This document shows, one piece after another, positions 31,174-41,927 of a stretch of DNA of 64,000 bases. The DNA comes from an uncultured Bartonella sp. Lineage in GTDB: Bacteria; Pseudomonadota; Alphaproteobacteria; Rhizobiales; Rhizobiaceae. The stretch is taken from contig NZ_CAMLFE010000002.1 of the NCBI RefSeq assembly GCF_946479275.1, forward strand, positions 348,482-412,481. The letters are read 5' to 3'. The notes beneath the pieces were generated by a model that searched no databases, had not been told where the DNA came from, and saw only the letters and a program-made list of their open reading frames with translations. Every line of letters starts with the position of its first letter. Positions within the stretch are counted from its first letter, which is position 1. A program made the position numbers and the translations under genes.

Positions 31174-31581
31174 CTATTCATCCGACAACAGCATGCTTGG
31201 AACATTGATGTATTTACGCCCCGCATCCTGCGCGGCTTTCAAAGCATCGACCAGTCCGATATCATTTGATTGTCGCACGGATGTAAGTTTGATAAGCATC
31301 GGCAAATTGACGCCGGCGATCACTTCTGTTTTGCCTTCCTGCATAATTGAAATAGCAAGATTGGAAGGTGTGCCGCCAAACATGTCGGTAAGAATGATGA
31401 CACCCTGTCCATCTTCGACCGAATTGACAGCTGCAACAATATCCTTACGACGTTGATCCATATCATCTTCAGGGCCAATACACACTGTGGCAAATTTTTC
31501 CTGAGGACCCACAACATGCTCCACCGCATGTAAAAACTCTTCAGCCAATCTGCCGTGCGTTACAAGCACGAGTCCGATCAT
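31174..31581 (-). CDS. PTS EIIA component, mannose-type fold
   Basis: MIGLVLVTHGRLAEEFLHAVEHVVG; LTDMFGGTPSNLA. Confidence 0.94.
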   Translation of the reverse strand: MIGLVLVTHGRLAEEFLHAVEHVVGPQEKFATVCIGPEDDMDQRRKDIVAAVNSVEDGQGVIILTDMFGGTPSNLAISIMQEGKTEVIAGVNLPMLIKLTSVRQSNDIGLVDALKAAQDAGRKYINVPSMLLSDE

Positions 31582-31712
31582 TCAACAATGCTCCTGTCAC
31601 CAGCGCCCCGGCCGTCTTGTTTCATGAAAATCAACAGTGAGTTTTGTATTCTGGCAGGTGAATTCATCTGTGCCAAGAAAAATCTTTGCCGGATATATAA
31701 AAATATTGTTTT

Positions 31713-32204
31713 TCAACATGATTTGAATTGGAAATTGCCTTTTTTCCAAGGTGTTTTTAGTGCCAATGCTTCAATTGCCTGACAAATTGTCAGGCTGTCA
31801 GCAGTATTCAAATCAGGAAGAATATAAAGCGGCAGTTCAATGCCACAATAAGTTATTTTATCATCCTCGGGATAACGTTTTGGCTCTTTCGATAGGCTAA
31901 CAACAAAGTTGATTGCAACTTCGGGCTCGAACGCCATCCGGTATAGACCCGCCCCCCTGATCTCGATGCCGCCGGAGAGTGTCTTCGGCACCCGTCCATA
32001 GAGCTTTCCCTGCTTTGCAAACAATTCTGTATAGTCATCACTGACAAGACAACCACGCTTGCCGCACCACGATGCACGTTCAACAAGTGCCAGAGTAAGC
32101 GCCGATTTACCGGAAGCCGATGCACCGGTGAGCAAAACACCCTTATTCCCGAGGATAAAACAGTTTGCGTGAAGTGTGAGAGGGTATTCAGAGCTTTCAG
32201 ACAC
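31713..32204 (-). CDS. hprK: HPr kinase/phosphorylase, short alphaproteobacterial form
   Basis: GVLLTGASASGKSALTLAL Walker A; EIRGAGLYRM. Confidence 0.93.
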   Translation of the reverse strand: MSESSEYPLTLHANCFILGNKGVLLTGASASGKSALTLALVERASWCGKRGCLVSDDYTELFAKQGKLYGRVPKTLSGGIEIRGAGLYRMAFEPEVAINFVVSLSKEPKRYPEDDKITYCGIELPLYILPDLNTADSLTICQAIEALALKTPWKKGNFQFKSC

Positions 32205-32233
32205 AGCTTCGTCCTTGTTTTAAAAGCAAATTG

Positions 32234-34021
32234 CTATTTCTCGAGTGGCAGAACAATGATGAAACGGGCACCCAGTTTTTTATCCGGTTCCTTGTCGGAA
32301 TAGATATTTTCTGCTGTCAAAGTACCATTATGGGCTTCAATAATCTGCCGGCTGATCGAAAGCCCGAGACCCGAATTTTTCCCGAACGATTCAGCACCTG
32401 GCCGATCAGTATAAAAACGTTCGAAAATCCGGTCTATCTTTTCGGCACGAATTCCCGGGCCGTTATCTTCCACTGTGAGAATAAGCTTGGAACCTTCCGC
32501 ATGCATGGCTAATTTTATCTTCCCGTTTTCATGCGGAATGAACGAACGGGCATTTTCAATCAGATTGGAGACGACTTGTCCGAGTCTCAAATCATGACCG
32601 GCAACAATATATTTTCTACCACCGCTGCGCGGTTTTATTTCGAGTTCGATTGTTGCCGAAACCTTGTTGCGACGAACCTCCCGCGAGGCTCTTACAATAC
32701 TTTCAAGCATGGCAACCATGTCAACCTTGTCGGATGTCTCGCGTGCAAGTTCTGCGTCAAGGCGTGATGCATCGGAAATATCGGTAATGAGACGATCAAG
32801 ACGGCGCACATCCTGCTGGATAATATCAAAGAGCCGTTCGCGCGCTTCATGCGTTTTGGCAAGCGGCAATGTTTCAACGGCACTTCTGAGCGAAGTTAGC
32901 GGATTTTTCAATTCATGGCTGACATCGGCTGCAAATTGTTCAATCGCCTCGATACGTGTATAGAGCGCATCAGTCATATCACGGATTGATGTTGACAAAT
33001 GCCCCACTTCATCTTGCCTATCCGAAAAATCAGGAATTTCGACACGCTTGTTGGTGCCATGACGGACACGGTCAGCCGCTGCCGACAATTTTCGCAAGGG
33101 ATTGGCAATCGTATAAGCAAGAAACAGCGAGAGAACCAGAAGAACAGCGGCAACAACCGCAAAAACTTTGAAAATTGCGAGCCGTTCAGCTGTTACAATA
33201 TTGTCGATATCGGATCCGGCTGTCGACAATAACAAAACACCGACCACGGAATGATAACGCTGCACCGGAACAGCAACAGAAACAACCAGTTCGCCTTGCG
33301 AATTACGCCTTTGTGCTGTTGCCAGAATTCCGTTCATGGCTTTGACAACTTCCGGATAGACAGCACCGTTTCCGCCCAGTTGGTCTTTGTCAACAGCGAT
33401 ATCATTGCCGTAAATCGTGTTGGTGAGCCAGTTTCTGAACCGTTCGATAAGACCGGGCTTATCTTCGGCAATAGGCGGAAGATTGTAACTTAAAACCTGA
33501 CCACTCGAATAGAGCACCATTGAATCAAGAAGCAGGTTGGCATCCCGGTCATAAATGCGGGCACGCGTTGTCTCCGGTGAAATGACATTGCGCAACAGCG
33601 GCGCAACACGTTCCGGATTAATCGGAAAATCCCAATTATCTGTCGATTCCGCTTTCGGCGTTATACTTTCGCCTGCCTGCAACTCCATGAGTTTTTCCGG
33701 ATCAATCAGAATAGAGTTGGTGTCAACCGTTGCCGAAGCGGCAATTGCACCGGCAATAATCTTTCCTTGTGTGCGCAATGATTCGATCTTGGCGTCGATC
33801 AAACCGTCCCGAAACTGGTTGAGATACATAATGCCCGCAACAAGCACACAAAGTGCCGCAAGGTTGAGAATAACGATACGGCGAGTCAAACTTGAGAAAA
33901 GAAGCTGCTCGAACAGATAATGGCCGCGCCTGCGCAAGCGCCCGAAACGGGTCGTCTTGCGGGAATGCTGCCCTTTTTCTGTTTTTCCCTCTGTGCCCGC
34001 TGTTGCTTCCTCGGAAACCAT
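32234..34021 (-). CDS. chvG: ChvG/BatS/BvrS-type sensor histidine kinase
   Basis: Two TMs, HAMP, VSHELKNPLTSLRSAVETL H-box, HATPase; next to ChvI-like regulator and hprK. Confidence 0.93.
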   Translation of the reverse strand: MVSEEATAGTEGKTEKGQHSRKTTRFGRLRRRGHYLFEQLLFSSLTRRIVILNLAALCVLVAGIMYLNQFRDGLIDAKIESLRTQGKIIAGAIAASATVDTNSILIDPEKLMELQAGESITPKAESTDNWDFPINPERVAPLLRNVISPETTRARIYDRDANLLLDSMVLYSSGQVLSYNLPPIAEDKPGLIERFRNWLTNTIYGNDIAVDKDQLGGNGAVYPEVVKAMNGILATAQRRNSQGELVVSVAVPVQRYHSVVGVLLLSTAGSDIDNIVTAERLAIFKVFAVVAAVLLVLSLFLAYTIANPLRKLSAAADRVRHGTNKRVEIPDFSDRQDEVGHLSTSIRDMTDALYTRIEAIEQFAADVSHELKNPLTSLRSAVETLPLAKTHEARERLFDIIQQDVRRLDRLITDISDASRLDAELARETSDKVDMVAMLESIVRASREVRRNKVSATIELEIKPRSGGRKYIVAGHDLRLGQVVSNLIENARSFIPHENGKIKLAMHAEGSKLILTVEDNGPGIRAEKIDRIFERFYTDRPGAESFGKNSGLGLSISRQIIEAHNGTLTAENIYSDKEPDKKLGARFIIVLPLEK

Positions 34022-34163
34022 CCGGTCGCCCGCACCTTTCAGAGCAAAAGCATATGCCAGGACATACGCTTCTGCTAACTGTTAAAACCTGAACTATCCC
34101 GCTACCGATAAAATAAACCGGCTTTGACGAGCGGGATAATCGTTATTACACTTTACACCGGCT

Positions 34164-34886
34164 TTATACTTCGCGAAACCGATAGCCAACTCCGTAAAGA
34201 GTTTCAATCATTTCAAAATCGTTATCAACCTGCTTGAACTTTTTACGCAGCCTTTTGATATGGCTGTCAATGGTGCGGTCATCGACATAAACCTGATCGT
34301 CATAAGCAGCATCCATCAATGAATCACGACTTTTGACAACGCCTGGGCGTTGGGCAAGCGCTTGCAAAATAAGAAATTCGGTCACTGTCAAAATGACCGG
34401 TTCGCCTTTCCATGTGCAAGTATGACGCTCCTGATCCATAACAAGATCTCCGCGTTCAATAGAGGTTGCGGCCTGCGTATTGGCTTTAACAGGTTCACCG
34501 CGCGCTGCTGCACGCCTTAGAACCGCCTTGACACGTTCGACGAGAAGACGTTGGGAAAACGGCTTGGTAATAAAATCGTCCGCACCCATTTTCAAACCGA
34601 AAAGCTCGTCGATCTCGTCATCTTTCGAGGTCAGAAAGATCACCGGCAAATCCGATTTCTGGCGCAAGCGCCGCAACAACTCCATGCCATCCATACGGGG
34701 CATCTTGATATCGAAGATAGCAAGATTGGGTGGACGCGCCATCAAGCCTTCAAGGGCCGAAGCGCCATCCGTATAGGTCTCGACACGGTAGCCTTCCGAT
34801 TCCAAGGCTATCGACACTGATGTCAGAATGTTGCGATCGTCATCGACAAGTGCAATTGTCTGTGTCGTGGTTGCAATATCTTTCAT
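34164..34886 (-). CDS. chvI: ChvI/BatR/BvrR-type response regulator
   Basis: Receiver domain ([19 protein letters not shown]) plus winged-helix output ([16 protein letters not shown]). Confidence 0.94.
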   Translation of the reverse strand: MKDIATTTQTIALVDDDRNILTSVSIALESEGYRVETYTDGASALEGLMARPPNLAIFDIKMPRMDGMELLRRLRQKSDLPVIFLTSKDDEIDELFGLKMGADDFITKPFSQRLLVERVKAVLRRAAARGEPVKANTQAATSIERGDLVMDQERHTCTWKGEPVILTVTEFLILQALAQRPGVVKSRDSLMDAAYDDQVYVDDRTIDSHIKRLRKKFKQVDNDFEMIETLYGVGYRFREV

Positions 34887-35256
34887 AGTTTTCCGACTCT
34901 TTCTCGCGGTTTTTATTTTTTGAACGTTTCTTCAGAAGCTGACGAAACATCCACAGTGGTTATGAAGCATACATTTTCTTTATATGGGTGTTGCAAACGC
35001 TTTTGCAAAACAAATGTGGTACAAATTGTGGCAAAGGCATCGAAAGTCTTTGATTTACCGAGGAAAAACACCCTTTCCGTTTTTAATTTTGTAAACGCCA
35101 AACAGCGCTTGAAGTTTCATTAACCCAGTTTTTAAAAAAATTAAATTTTTTTAAATCGATTAAATATTTGATATTTAATGCGTTTTCTGATTTTTGGAGG
35201 GCACACTCACAATCGTGTGGGGCATTTTTGCTTCGAAAGGCAATAGCGGAGGTACT

Positions 35257-36852
35257 ATGAAAGAGACTGGTATATTCAATCCAAAGGCTTCACTCAAAAG
35301 CTTCGGTTTTAAAGATCTGGGCAATGTTTATTATAATTTTAAACCGCCCTTTCTTTATGAAGAAGCTATCCGTCGCAATGAAGCGAAATTGACAGCCGAG
35401 GGAGCGCTTGTTGCCTATACAGGCCAATTTACAGGCCGTTCAGCAAAAGACAAGTTCATCGTTCGCACAAAAGAAACCGAACCCAATATCTGGTGGGACA
35501 ACAACAAGCCGATGAGTCAGGAACATTTCGACCAGTTGTTTGCCGATTTTGTCGAACATGCAAAAGGCCGCGACCTGTTTGTCGAAGATCTTATTGGTGG
35601 CGCGGATTATGAAAACTCTATCAGGGCACGTGTTGCATCCGAATATGCATGGCATGCCGTTTTCATCCGCAACCTTCTCATCCGTCCGGATGAAAAAGCA
35701 CTGGAATCATACGTTCCGCAGATGACCATTATCAACCTGCCGTCTTTCCGCGCCGATCCGAAGCGCCATGGGACACGCTCCGAGACAGTCATTGCTTGTG
35801 ATCTTACACGGCTTATTGTTCTGATTGGCGGTACATCCTATGCCGGTGAAATGAAAAAATCGGTCTTCACCGCATTGAATTATATTCTGCCTGAAAAAGG
35901 CGTTATGCCGATGCACTCTTCAGCCAATGAAGGGCCAAAAGGCGATACTGCTGTTTTCTTCGGCCTTTCGGGAACCGGTAAAACAACACTTTCTGCCGAT
36001 GCAAGCCGCACATTGATCGGCGATGACGAGCATGGTTGGGGCAATGACGGCGTCTTCAACTTTGAAGGCGGTTGTTATGCCAAAGTCATCCGTCTATCGG
36101 CTGAAGCGGAACCGGTTATCTATTCCACAACCCAGCGTTTCGGTACTATTCTTGAAAACGTCGTTCTCGACAAAAATCGCGAGCCGGATTTCAATGACGG
36201 TTCTTTGACCGAAAATACACGTGCTGCCTATCCGATCTATTTTGTCGACAATGCAAGTAAAACCGGCAAGGGTGGACAGCCGAAAAACATCATCATGCTG
36301 ACGGCCGATGCTTTTGGCGTTATTCCGCCGATTGCCAAACTCACACCGGCACAAGCCATGTACCACTTCCTGTCCGGATATACCGCCAAGGTTGCAGGGA
36401 CCGAAAAAGGTGTAACCGAACCGGAAGCAACGTTCTCGACATGCTTCGGCGCGCCATTCATGCCGCGTCATCCTTCCGTTTACGGCAATCTTTTACGCAA
36501 GAAAATTGCCGAACACCATGTTGATTGCTGGCTCATCAATACCGGTTGGACCGGTGGTCCTTACGGAGTTGGCAGCCGTATGCCGATCAAGGCAACCCGT
36601 GCATTGCTGAACGCTGCATTGGACGGTTCGCTCAAAAATGTCGAATTCCGCAAAGACGAGAATTTCGGCTTTATGGTACCGAAGGCAGTTGCCGGAGTGG
36701 ATTCGAAAATTCTTGATCCGCGTTCGACATGGAAAGACAAAGCCGCCTATGACCAACAGGTCAAGAAGCTTGCAGGCATGTTCATCAAAAACTTCGAGAA
36801 ATTCATTCCGCATGTTGATGATGAAGTGAAAAATGCAGCCCCCAAGGCGTGA
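35257..36852 (+). CDS. pckA: Phosphoenolpyruvate carboxykinase (ATP)
   Basis: [28 protein letters not shown]; start at 35257 preceded by ggaggtact. Confidence 0.97.
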   Translation: MKETGIFNPKASLKSFGFKDLGNVYYNFKPPFLYEEAIRRNEAKLTAEGALVAYTGQFTGRSAKDKFIVRTKETEPNIWWDNNKPMSQEHFDQLFADFVEHAKGRDLFVEDLIGGADYENSIRARVASEYAWHAVFIRNLLIRPDEKALESYVPQMTIINLPSFRADPKRHGTRSETVIACDLTRLIVLIGGTSYAGEMKKSVFTALNYILPEKGVMPMHSSANEGPKGDTAVFFGLSGTGKTTLSADASRTLIGDDEHGWGNDGVFNFEGGCYAKVIRLSAEAEPVIYSTTQRFGTILENVVLDKNREPDFNDGSLTENTRAAYPIYFVDNASKTGKGGQPKNIIMLTADAFGVIPPIAKLTPAQAMYHFLSGYTAKVAGTEKGVTEPEATFSTCFGAPFMPRHPSVYGNLLRKKIAEHHVDCWLINTGWTGGPYGVGSRMPIKATRALLNAALDGSLKNVEFRKDENFGFMVPKAVAGVDSKILDPRSTWKDKAAYDQQVKKLAGMFIKNFEKFIPHVDDEVKNAAPKA

Positions 36853-36869
36853 ATTTAAAAATAATCAAA

Positions 36870-36903
36870 TGAAAGCCCGGTTCTTGTAACCGGGCTTTTT
36901 TAT
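36870..36903 (+). terminator. Terminator of pckA
   Basis: aaagcccggttcttgtaaccgggctttttta. Confidence 0.85.
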
Positions 36904-36930
36904 TGGCGTATCGACGTTATAATTGCACAA

Positions 36931-37368
36931 ATGAAAAGCGATACAGGCGAACTTTTTATCAGTGCGAAAATCCGCATACGCGAAAGCGATATAGCGGAAA
37001 GTTTCATTCGTGCTTCGGGACCTGGAGGGCAGAATGTCAACAAGGTTGCCACGGCTGTCCAATTACGTTTTTTTGCTTATCGGGCAGGCCTTCCCCACGA
37101 TATATTCACCCGCCTCATAAAATTGTCCGGACAAAAAGCAACGAAAGAGGGCGAAATTCTCATTGAAGCATCGCGTTTTCGTTTGCAGGAAAAAAACCGG
37201 CAAGATGCGCGTGCAAGACTTGTTTCACTTATTAAAAAAGCGGCTGAACCACCGCCGCCAAAACGGCGTAAAACCAAACCGACCAAAGGTTCGATTGAAC
37301 GAAGATTGAAAGCCAAAAACATTCGTTCGGAAGTGAAAAAGACTCGTTCAAAAGTAACTCCTGATTGA
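36931..37368 (+). CDS. arfB: Peptidyl-tRNA hydrolase ArfB (ICT1/YaeJ family)
   Basis: RASGPGGQNVNKVATAVQLRF GGQ motif and basic C-terminal tail. Confidence 0.93.
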   Translation: MKSDTGELFISAKIRIRESDIAESFIRASGPGGQNVNKVATAVQLRFFAYRAGLPHDIFTRLIKLSGQKATKEGEILIEASRFRLQEKNRQDARARLVSLIKKAAEPPPPKRRKTKPTKGSIERRLKAKNIRSEVKKTRSKVTPD

Positions 37369-37486
37369 AATTTAAATTCCTGCTCTATGTCTTTCATTGA
37401 AAGACGGAACACGGGTTTCCGCTCTAACGATGTGCCGCTCCCCCTTCAAAAGGGCAAGACGCGCATTTTCTTGAAAGGAGAATGCA

Positions 37487-38014
37487 ATGGGACTTTTTAA
37501 TTTCGTAAAATCGGTTGGTGAAAAACTTGGCCTCGGGGAACAAGCCCCTGACGCGCAAAGCATTAAAACAGCTTTGGATGGCCTTAATCTTGGAACAGAA
37601 AACGTCAAAGTTGCGGTCGAGAATGGCAAAGCAATTCTGACCGGCGCTGTCAAAGATCAGGCAACACTTGAAAAAGCAATTCTTGCCGTTGGCAACCTTC
37701 ACAGCATTGAATCGGTCAATACCGATAATCTCAAAGTAGAGAATGGCCAAAAATCGGCAAGCAACCAAACGGCACAAGCGGGCACTTCGCAAACCTCTTC
37801 GGCCTCTCAACCGTCAGCTTCACAACCGGCAGAACCACATTTTTACGAAGTGAAAAAGGGTGACACTTTGTGGAAAATTGCTGAAGAAGTTTACGGAAAA
37901 GGTCATGGCGACAAAAACAAGATTATTTTCGAAGCAAATAAACCTATGTTGAAATCGCCTGAAAAAATCTTCCCCGGCCAAAAGCTTCGCATTCCCGACC
38001 TTAATCAGGCCTGA
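37487..38014 (+). CDS. BON plus LysM domain protein (Kbp/YgaU-like)
   Basis: BON-like N-terminus; C-terminal FYEVKKGDTLWKIAEEVYGKG LysM. Confidence 0.9.
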   Translation: MGLFNFVKSVGEKLGLGEQAPDAQSIKTALDGLNLGTENVKVAVENGKAILTGAVKDQATLEKAILAVGNLHSIESVNTDNLKVENGQKSASNQTAQAGTSQTSSASQPSASQPAEPHFYEVKKGDTLWKIAEEVYGKGHGDKNKIIFEANKPMLKSPEKIFPGQKLRIPDLNQA

Positions 38015-38046
38015 TCATTTTTTTATCCACCACACCCCTCCCGCGC

Positions 38047-38143
38047 ATCCCGAAAAGTGTGAAGCGGTTTTCGGATAAGATGCGTGGGCACTCAAAACTT
38101 ATCCCGAAAAGTGTGAAGCGGTTTTTGGGATTAGACGCGTGGG
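38047..38143. repeat. Two direct copies of a palindromic intergenic element
   Basis: atcccgaaaagtgtgaagcggttttcggataagatgcgtggg (38047) and atcccgaaaagtgtgaagcggtttttgggattagacgcgtggg (38101), 54-nt period; each copy has ATCCCGAAAA / TTTTCGGAT inverted ends. Confidence 0.85.
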
Positions 38144-38316
38144 TAGTCTTCCCCCCTGCCCGACAAGTCTGTAAATCTTGTCGCACAGGATAGCCGGAGA
38201 CTACAGGTGGAAAGCGTGGAGCGATTTTTAAAAAAGCTTTATGGAAATCGCACATCTTTAAAAAATTATCCAATCCAGTTTTTCAAAGATCGAGGCAAGC
38301 ATTCTCGCAAATTTTC

Positions 38317-38343
38317 TTAAGGCCAACAAAAGTTGGCCTTAAT
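38317..38343. terminator. Hairpin, terminator-like
   Basis: taaggccaacaaaagttggcctta. Confidence 0.55.
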
Positions 38344-38644
38344 GATCAGTGTTGATAATTTGTTTTTCCCACACAATAGCCGGATTTTTTCCGTCATTTG
38401 CGACATGAAAATTTGCCTGACGTGGCGGGAAAATAGAAGGCTCTCATCAAGCGTATTTATTCAGACTTTATATCACTTTTACTATCCTTTGATTGCTTAT
38501 AAAAAACCTTACAAACAATTTGTCCGTTTGCTGCTCGGACCTTTATGCGGCGTTTTCGAAGAGACTATATCGGCCCGAAGATCGGGCAAGGCGAATTATA
38601 GTCACCATCTTGAAGAGCCGTCACAGTCCGTTTATTTTTAAAGG

Positions 38645-39256
38645 ATGGATTTTTATGGCTTTGATTATTTTCCGAACTATTTCGATCGCACCGATCAGGA
38701 AAAACTGATTGATGAGGTGAGAGAAATCGTCCGGCAAGCGCCATTATTTGTTCCCAGAATGCCTAAAACCGGAAAGCCGATGAGTGTCCGGCAAACCAAT
38801 TGCGGAAAACTCGGCTGGGTCACTGATAAAGAGCGCGGCTATCGCTATCAGGAAACACATCCTCAAACGCAAAAACCATGGCCGGAAATTCCCCGACAAC
38901 TCCGGGAGTTATGGCAAAAATTATCCGGATTTGACGCTCCGCCGGAAGCCTGCCTCATCAACTTTTATGCGCCGGACGCACGCATGGGAATGCATCAGGA
39001 CAAGGATGAGGGAGAACTTGCCGCTCCTGTCATCTCGATATCTCTGGGCGATACGTGTCTCTTTCGTGTCGGAACGCCAGTCAAAGGCGGAAAAACCCAT
39101 TCATTACGGTTGAATAGCGGCGATGTTATTTTATTTGGCGGCGATATGCGTCTTGCTTTTCATGGGGTTGACCGGATTTATCCGGAAACTTCTACACTTT
39201 TGAAAGTTCCCGGCCGTATCAATCTGACGTTACGGCGTATTACGCCTGTCGGGTAA
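38645..39256 (+). CDS. alkB: Alpha-ketoglutarate-dependent DNA dealkylase AlkB
   Basis: INFYAPDARMGMHQDKDE; SISLGDTCLFRVG; LRLNSGDVILFGGDMRLAFHGVDRI. Confidence 0.95.
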   Translation: MDFYGFDYFPNYFDRTDQEKLIDEVREIVRQAPLFVPRMPKTGKPMSVRQTNCGKLGWVTDKERGYRYQETHPQTQKPWPEIPRQLRELWQKLSGFDAPPEACLINFYAPDARMGMHQDKDEGELAAPVISISLGDTCLFRVGTPVKGGKTHSLRLNSGDVILFGGDMRLAFHGVDRIYPETSTLLKVPGRINLTLRRITPVG

Positions 39257-39382
39257 AATGGAAATATTGCTGGAAAGGCTTTTTTCCTGAAAGAAACCTC
39301 TTGCCTATCATGGAATAGCGTTTCACGTGAAAACTTTTCGCGGCAATGGCTTTAAAGGAAGTCAATCAAAAAGCTTTATAAA

Positions 39383-39418
39383 CAAAAATGCGTGACGGAT
39401 TTCCGCCACGCATTTTAT
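39383..39418. terminator. Bidirectional terminator-like hairpin between alkB and the PCu(A)C gene
   Basis: aaaaatgcgtgacggatttccgccacgcatttta. Confidence 0.65.
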
Positions 39419-39452
39419 GTGTCTTCAGAACTTTAATTCTGAAAGCTGTTTT

Positions 39453-39992
39453 TTAATGATGATGTTCTTCATGATTGGCAGGCATTGAATCGGGTGCTTG
39501 TGCGCCAATGCCGGAAACAGTAAAGACAACATCGACAGTGCCGGCTTTCTCAAAAACCATTTTTGCCTTGAACTCGTCACCCTTGTTCAAGGTTTTATCG
39601 AGATCCATAAACATAACGTGGAAGCTGCCCGGTTTGAATTCGACTGTTCCACCGGCCGGAATGACCACGCCATCCGCCTGATGACGCATTTTCATGACAC
39701 CGTCAGCCATTTCCATGGAATGGATTTGTGCTTTGTCGGACAATTCCGATGATAGAGACACCAGCCTATCGGCTTCTTTACCATGGTTGACAATGGTAAA
39801 GAAACCACCTGCAACTTTTGCCCCGTTCGGGGTTGCGCGTGCCCACACATTGGTAATTTCGATATCACCAATTTTATAATCGTTGGCAAAAGCATTATTC
39901 ATTGAGACCGATAATAACAAACAGGCAAAAGCTGCCATAACAGCAAAGCTTGCCTTGACCAAAATCGAGCATTTTTGAAAAGCGTAAGACAT
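39453..39992 (-). CDS. Copper chaperone PCu(A)C (DUF461)
   Basis: Signal peptide from the internal start at 39992 (track ORF over-extended to 40214); HSMEMADGVMKMRHQADGVVIPAGGTVEFKPGSFHVMFMDL; HEEHHH tail. Confidence 0.92.
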   Translation of the reverse strand: MSYAFQKCSILVKASFAVMAAFACLLLSVSMNNAFANDYKIGDIEITNVWARATPNGAKVAGGFFTIVNHGKEADRLVSLSSELSDKAQIHSMEMADGVMKMRHQADGVVIPAGGTVEFKPGSFHVMFMDLDKTLNKGDEFKAKMVFEKAGTVDVVFTVSGIGAQAPDSMPANHEEHHH

Positions 39993-40111
39993 ATATAACT
40001 CCTGATATTTAAAATATGAATTCGTATTGAAGATGTTTATGGCCATTTGCCAACGATCTTTTCTCAGTTCGATGAACGGAATTGGAAATTGGCAAATGAT
40101 GGTAAATCGGC

Positions 40112-40477
40112 TCAGGAAATTATATGGGGCGGCGAGCGTGCATCGTAAACAAATGACGGTCGTTCGCAGGGTAGCAACAAAACCCGAATGAGAACCATCG
40201 CCTCGCTTGAACACTTGGATATTTCAAGAACAATATTAACCGGTGTTGATATTTGAAGTGCAGCAGAAAGAATACATCCGCCGATACAACAAGCAGGGAC
40301 ATGGAAATGACCTTGGACTGAACGATCTTTTCCTGCTGGGGACGCGCAAATAACGCCGCCGTAAGCATCACGAACAGCGTATTCACCAAGTACACCGGCT
40401 TTTGCCATGACAAGTGATTGAATTGTCATCACGGCAACGAGCACAAATATAAAAAATTGATGCTTTACCGACTGCAT
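40112..40477 (-). CDS. DUF2946-like small membrane/secreted protein
   Basis: N-terminal hydrophobic segment; HVPACCIGGCILS Cys motif; C-terminal DARSPPHI; upstream of the PCu(A)C gene on the same strand. Confidence 0.55.
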   Translation of the reverse strand: MQSVKHQFFIFVLVAVMTIQSLVMAKAGVLGEYAVRDAYGGVICASPAGKDRSVQGHFHVPACCIGGCILSAALQISTPVNIVLEISKCSSEAMVLIRVLLLPCERPSFVYDARSPPHIIS

Positions 40478-40520
40478 CCGCTGACCCGGTGTTCCCTCGC
40501 CATCTTCATGGTTAAGAGGT

Positions 40521-40763
40521 CTAGAATGCAGTAAAAGTAAGCGTTGTCAAAGACCGCGTAATACCGGGTATATCAAGAATATTGTCATTGATGAATTTAC
40601 CTATATCCTTGCCTTCTTCGATGTAGATTTTTGCCAGAAGCTCGAATTCACCACTTGTGGAATAGAGTTCCGAAACGATCTCGCGCTCATAAAGTATGTC
40701 GGCAACATCGTAAGCTGTACCCGGCGCACACTGCAACTGGATAAATATTGGCTTCATGTTCAT
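40521..40763 (-). CDS. Stand-alone Lrp/AsnC ligand-binding (RAM) domain protein
   Basis: 80 aa; IQLQCAPGTAYDVADILYEREIVSELYSTSGEFELLAKIYIE, no HTH. Confidence 0.85.
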   Translation of the reverse strand: MNMKPIFIQLQCAPGTAYDVADILYEREIVSELYSTSGEFELLAKIYIEEGKDIGKFINDNILDIPGITRSLTTLTFTAF

Positions 40764-41203
40764 TCTCCTTTAGCCAAACAAACACATGAAATCGAGAAGA
40801 AATCAACATAGTTTCTTCATTCAGGGTATGAAAACGTGTTCATCAAGCGTCTCGCGCTGGAAAATGCGTCTGCGTGCGCTTCAATTTGCAAAAGGATAAT
40901 TTATTAAATGACTTTTTCCGGCTTTTATTGAATTAGATGGAAAAGAAAATAAATATTGTTACCTTTAAAATTTAACATAAATTCTAATATTCATTTTAAA
41001 TTTTAAAACTTATTTTTTATCGTGAAATCAATACAAATGAAATAAAAATTTATAAATAAACATATTTTATATAAATATTATTATGTTAACCGATTTTGAA
41101 TTCCCTATTCATAATTTATAATGAATATTAAAATTTAAAATCAATTGCACCTATTCCCACAATCGTTTATTCTTCGGCTTTCAATGCCGGATAGGGAATT
41201 GCC

Positions 41204-41791
41204 ATGATACCACCCATTCCTGTGCAACTTTATGTCACGGTAGCAGCCGCCACAGAGCTGACCAACCGTCGTGCAAAAAATCTTGATGGTGATTCAAGTT
41301 CCGACACTCTTGCAGAAACATTCAATGCTGTAACACCAAGCACCTCTTCACAGGCCGAAAATGGCGCACGTCAAGTTGCCAGTCGTTTCAAACCTTTGGA
41401 TAACCGGAAAAGTGCCGAAGAAATCGAGGATGAAGAAGAAAAGCTTCTCTATGTGCTTTCCGAAAAATTCGGTCTTGAAAAACCGCATGGTTTGCCAATT
41501 CAGGAAGCTGCAGCCTATTTGAAAGAAATTCTCTATTCTCCCCGAAATAGTTATGATCTTCGGGCAGTTGAAAAAGACCTCGGATTTGACCTTATCGGTA
41601 TTTCACTCAAAGATTTTCTTGATGCTAGGATTGATAGCGACAGCGATGCAGCCGCGCGTGTAAGCATTGCTCTGAAAGCATTTCTGGACTCGCAAGAAAA
41701 AGAGTTCAAGCAAATGCGTATGAGCGACGACCTTACTGCCGATCCGGAAGACAATCAGGATCCGGGGATATATTCGCCATTCAGGAAATGA
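41204..41791 (+). CDS. Conserved-looking hypothetical protein
   Basis: 195 aa, good codon structure, acidic; no recognised domain. Confidence 0.65.
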   Translation: MIPPIPVQLYVTVAAATELTNRRAKNLDGDSSSDTLAETFNAVTPSTSSQAENGARQVASRFKPLDNRKSAEEIEDEEEKLLYVLSEKFGLEKPHGLPIQEAAAYLKEILYSPRNSYDLRAVEKDLGFDLIGISLKDFLDARIDSDSDAAARVSIALKAFLDSQEKEFKQMRMSDDLTADPEDNQDPGIYSPFRK

Positions 41792-41927
41792 TATTTGCTA
41801 ATCGACTAAAATAAATAAATTAAAGAGCCCATTTCGAAATTTCGGATTTAAATTAGGCCGGTATCAGCCGGAATGAATTTCAGCAAATTCAAGTGGTTCA
41901 GTACCCTTTTGGCTTGACCATGTTTCT

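Noticed and set aside
32231-33920. Plus-strand ORFs opposite chvG
   Set aside because: Antisense shadows; the histidine kinase reading frame is unambiguous.
38047-38143. Could the paired repeat be a CRISPR array?
   Set aside because: Only two units, short spacing, palindromic intergenic-repeat character, no cas genes nearby.
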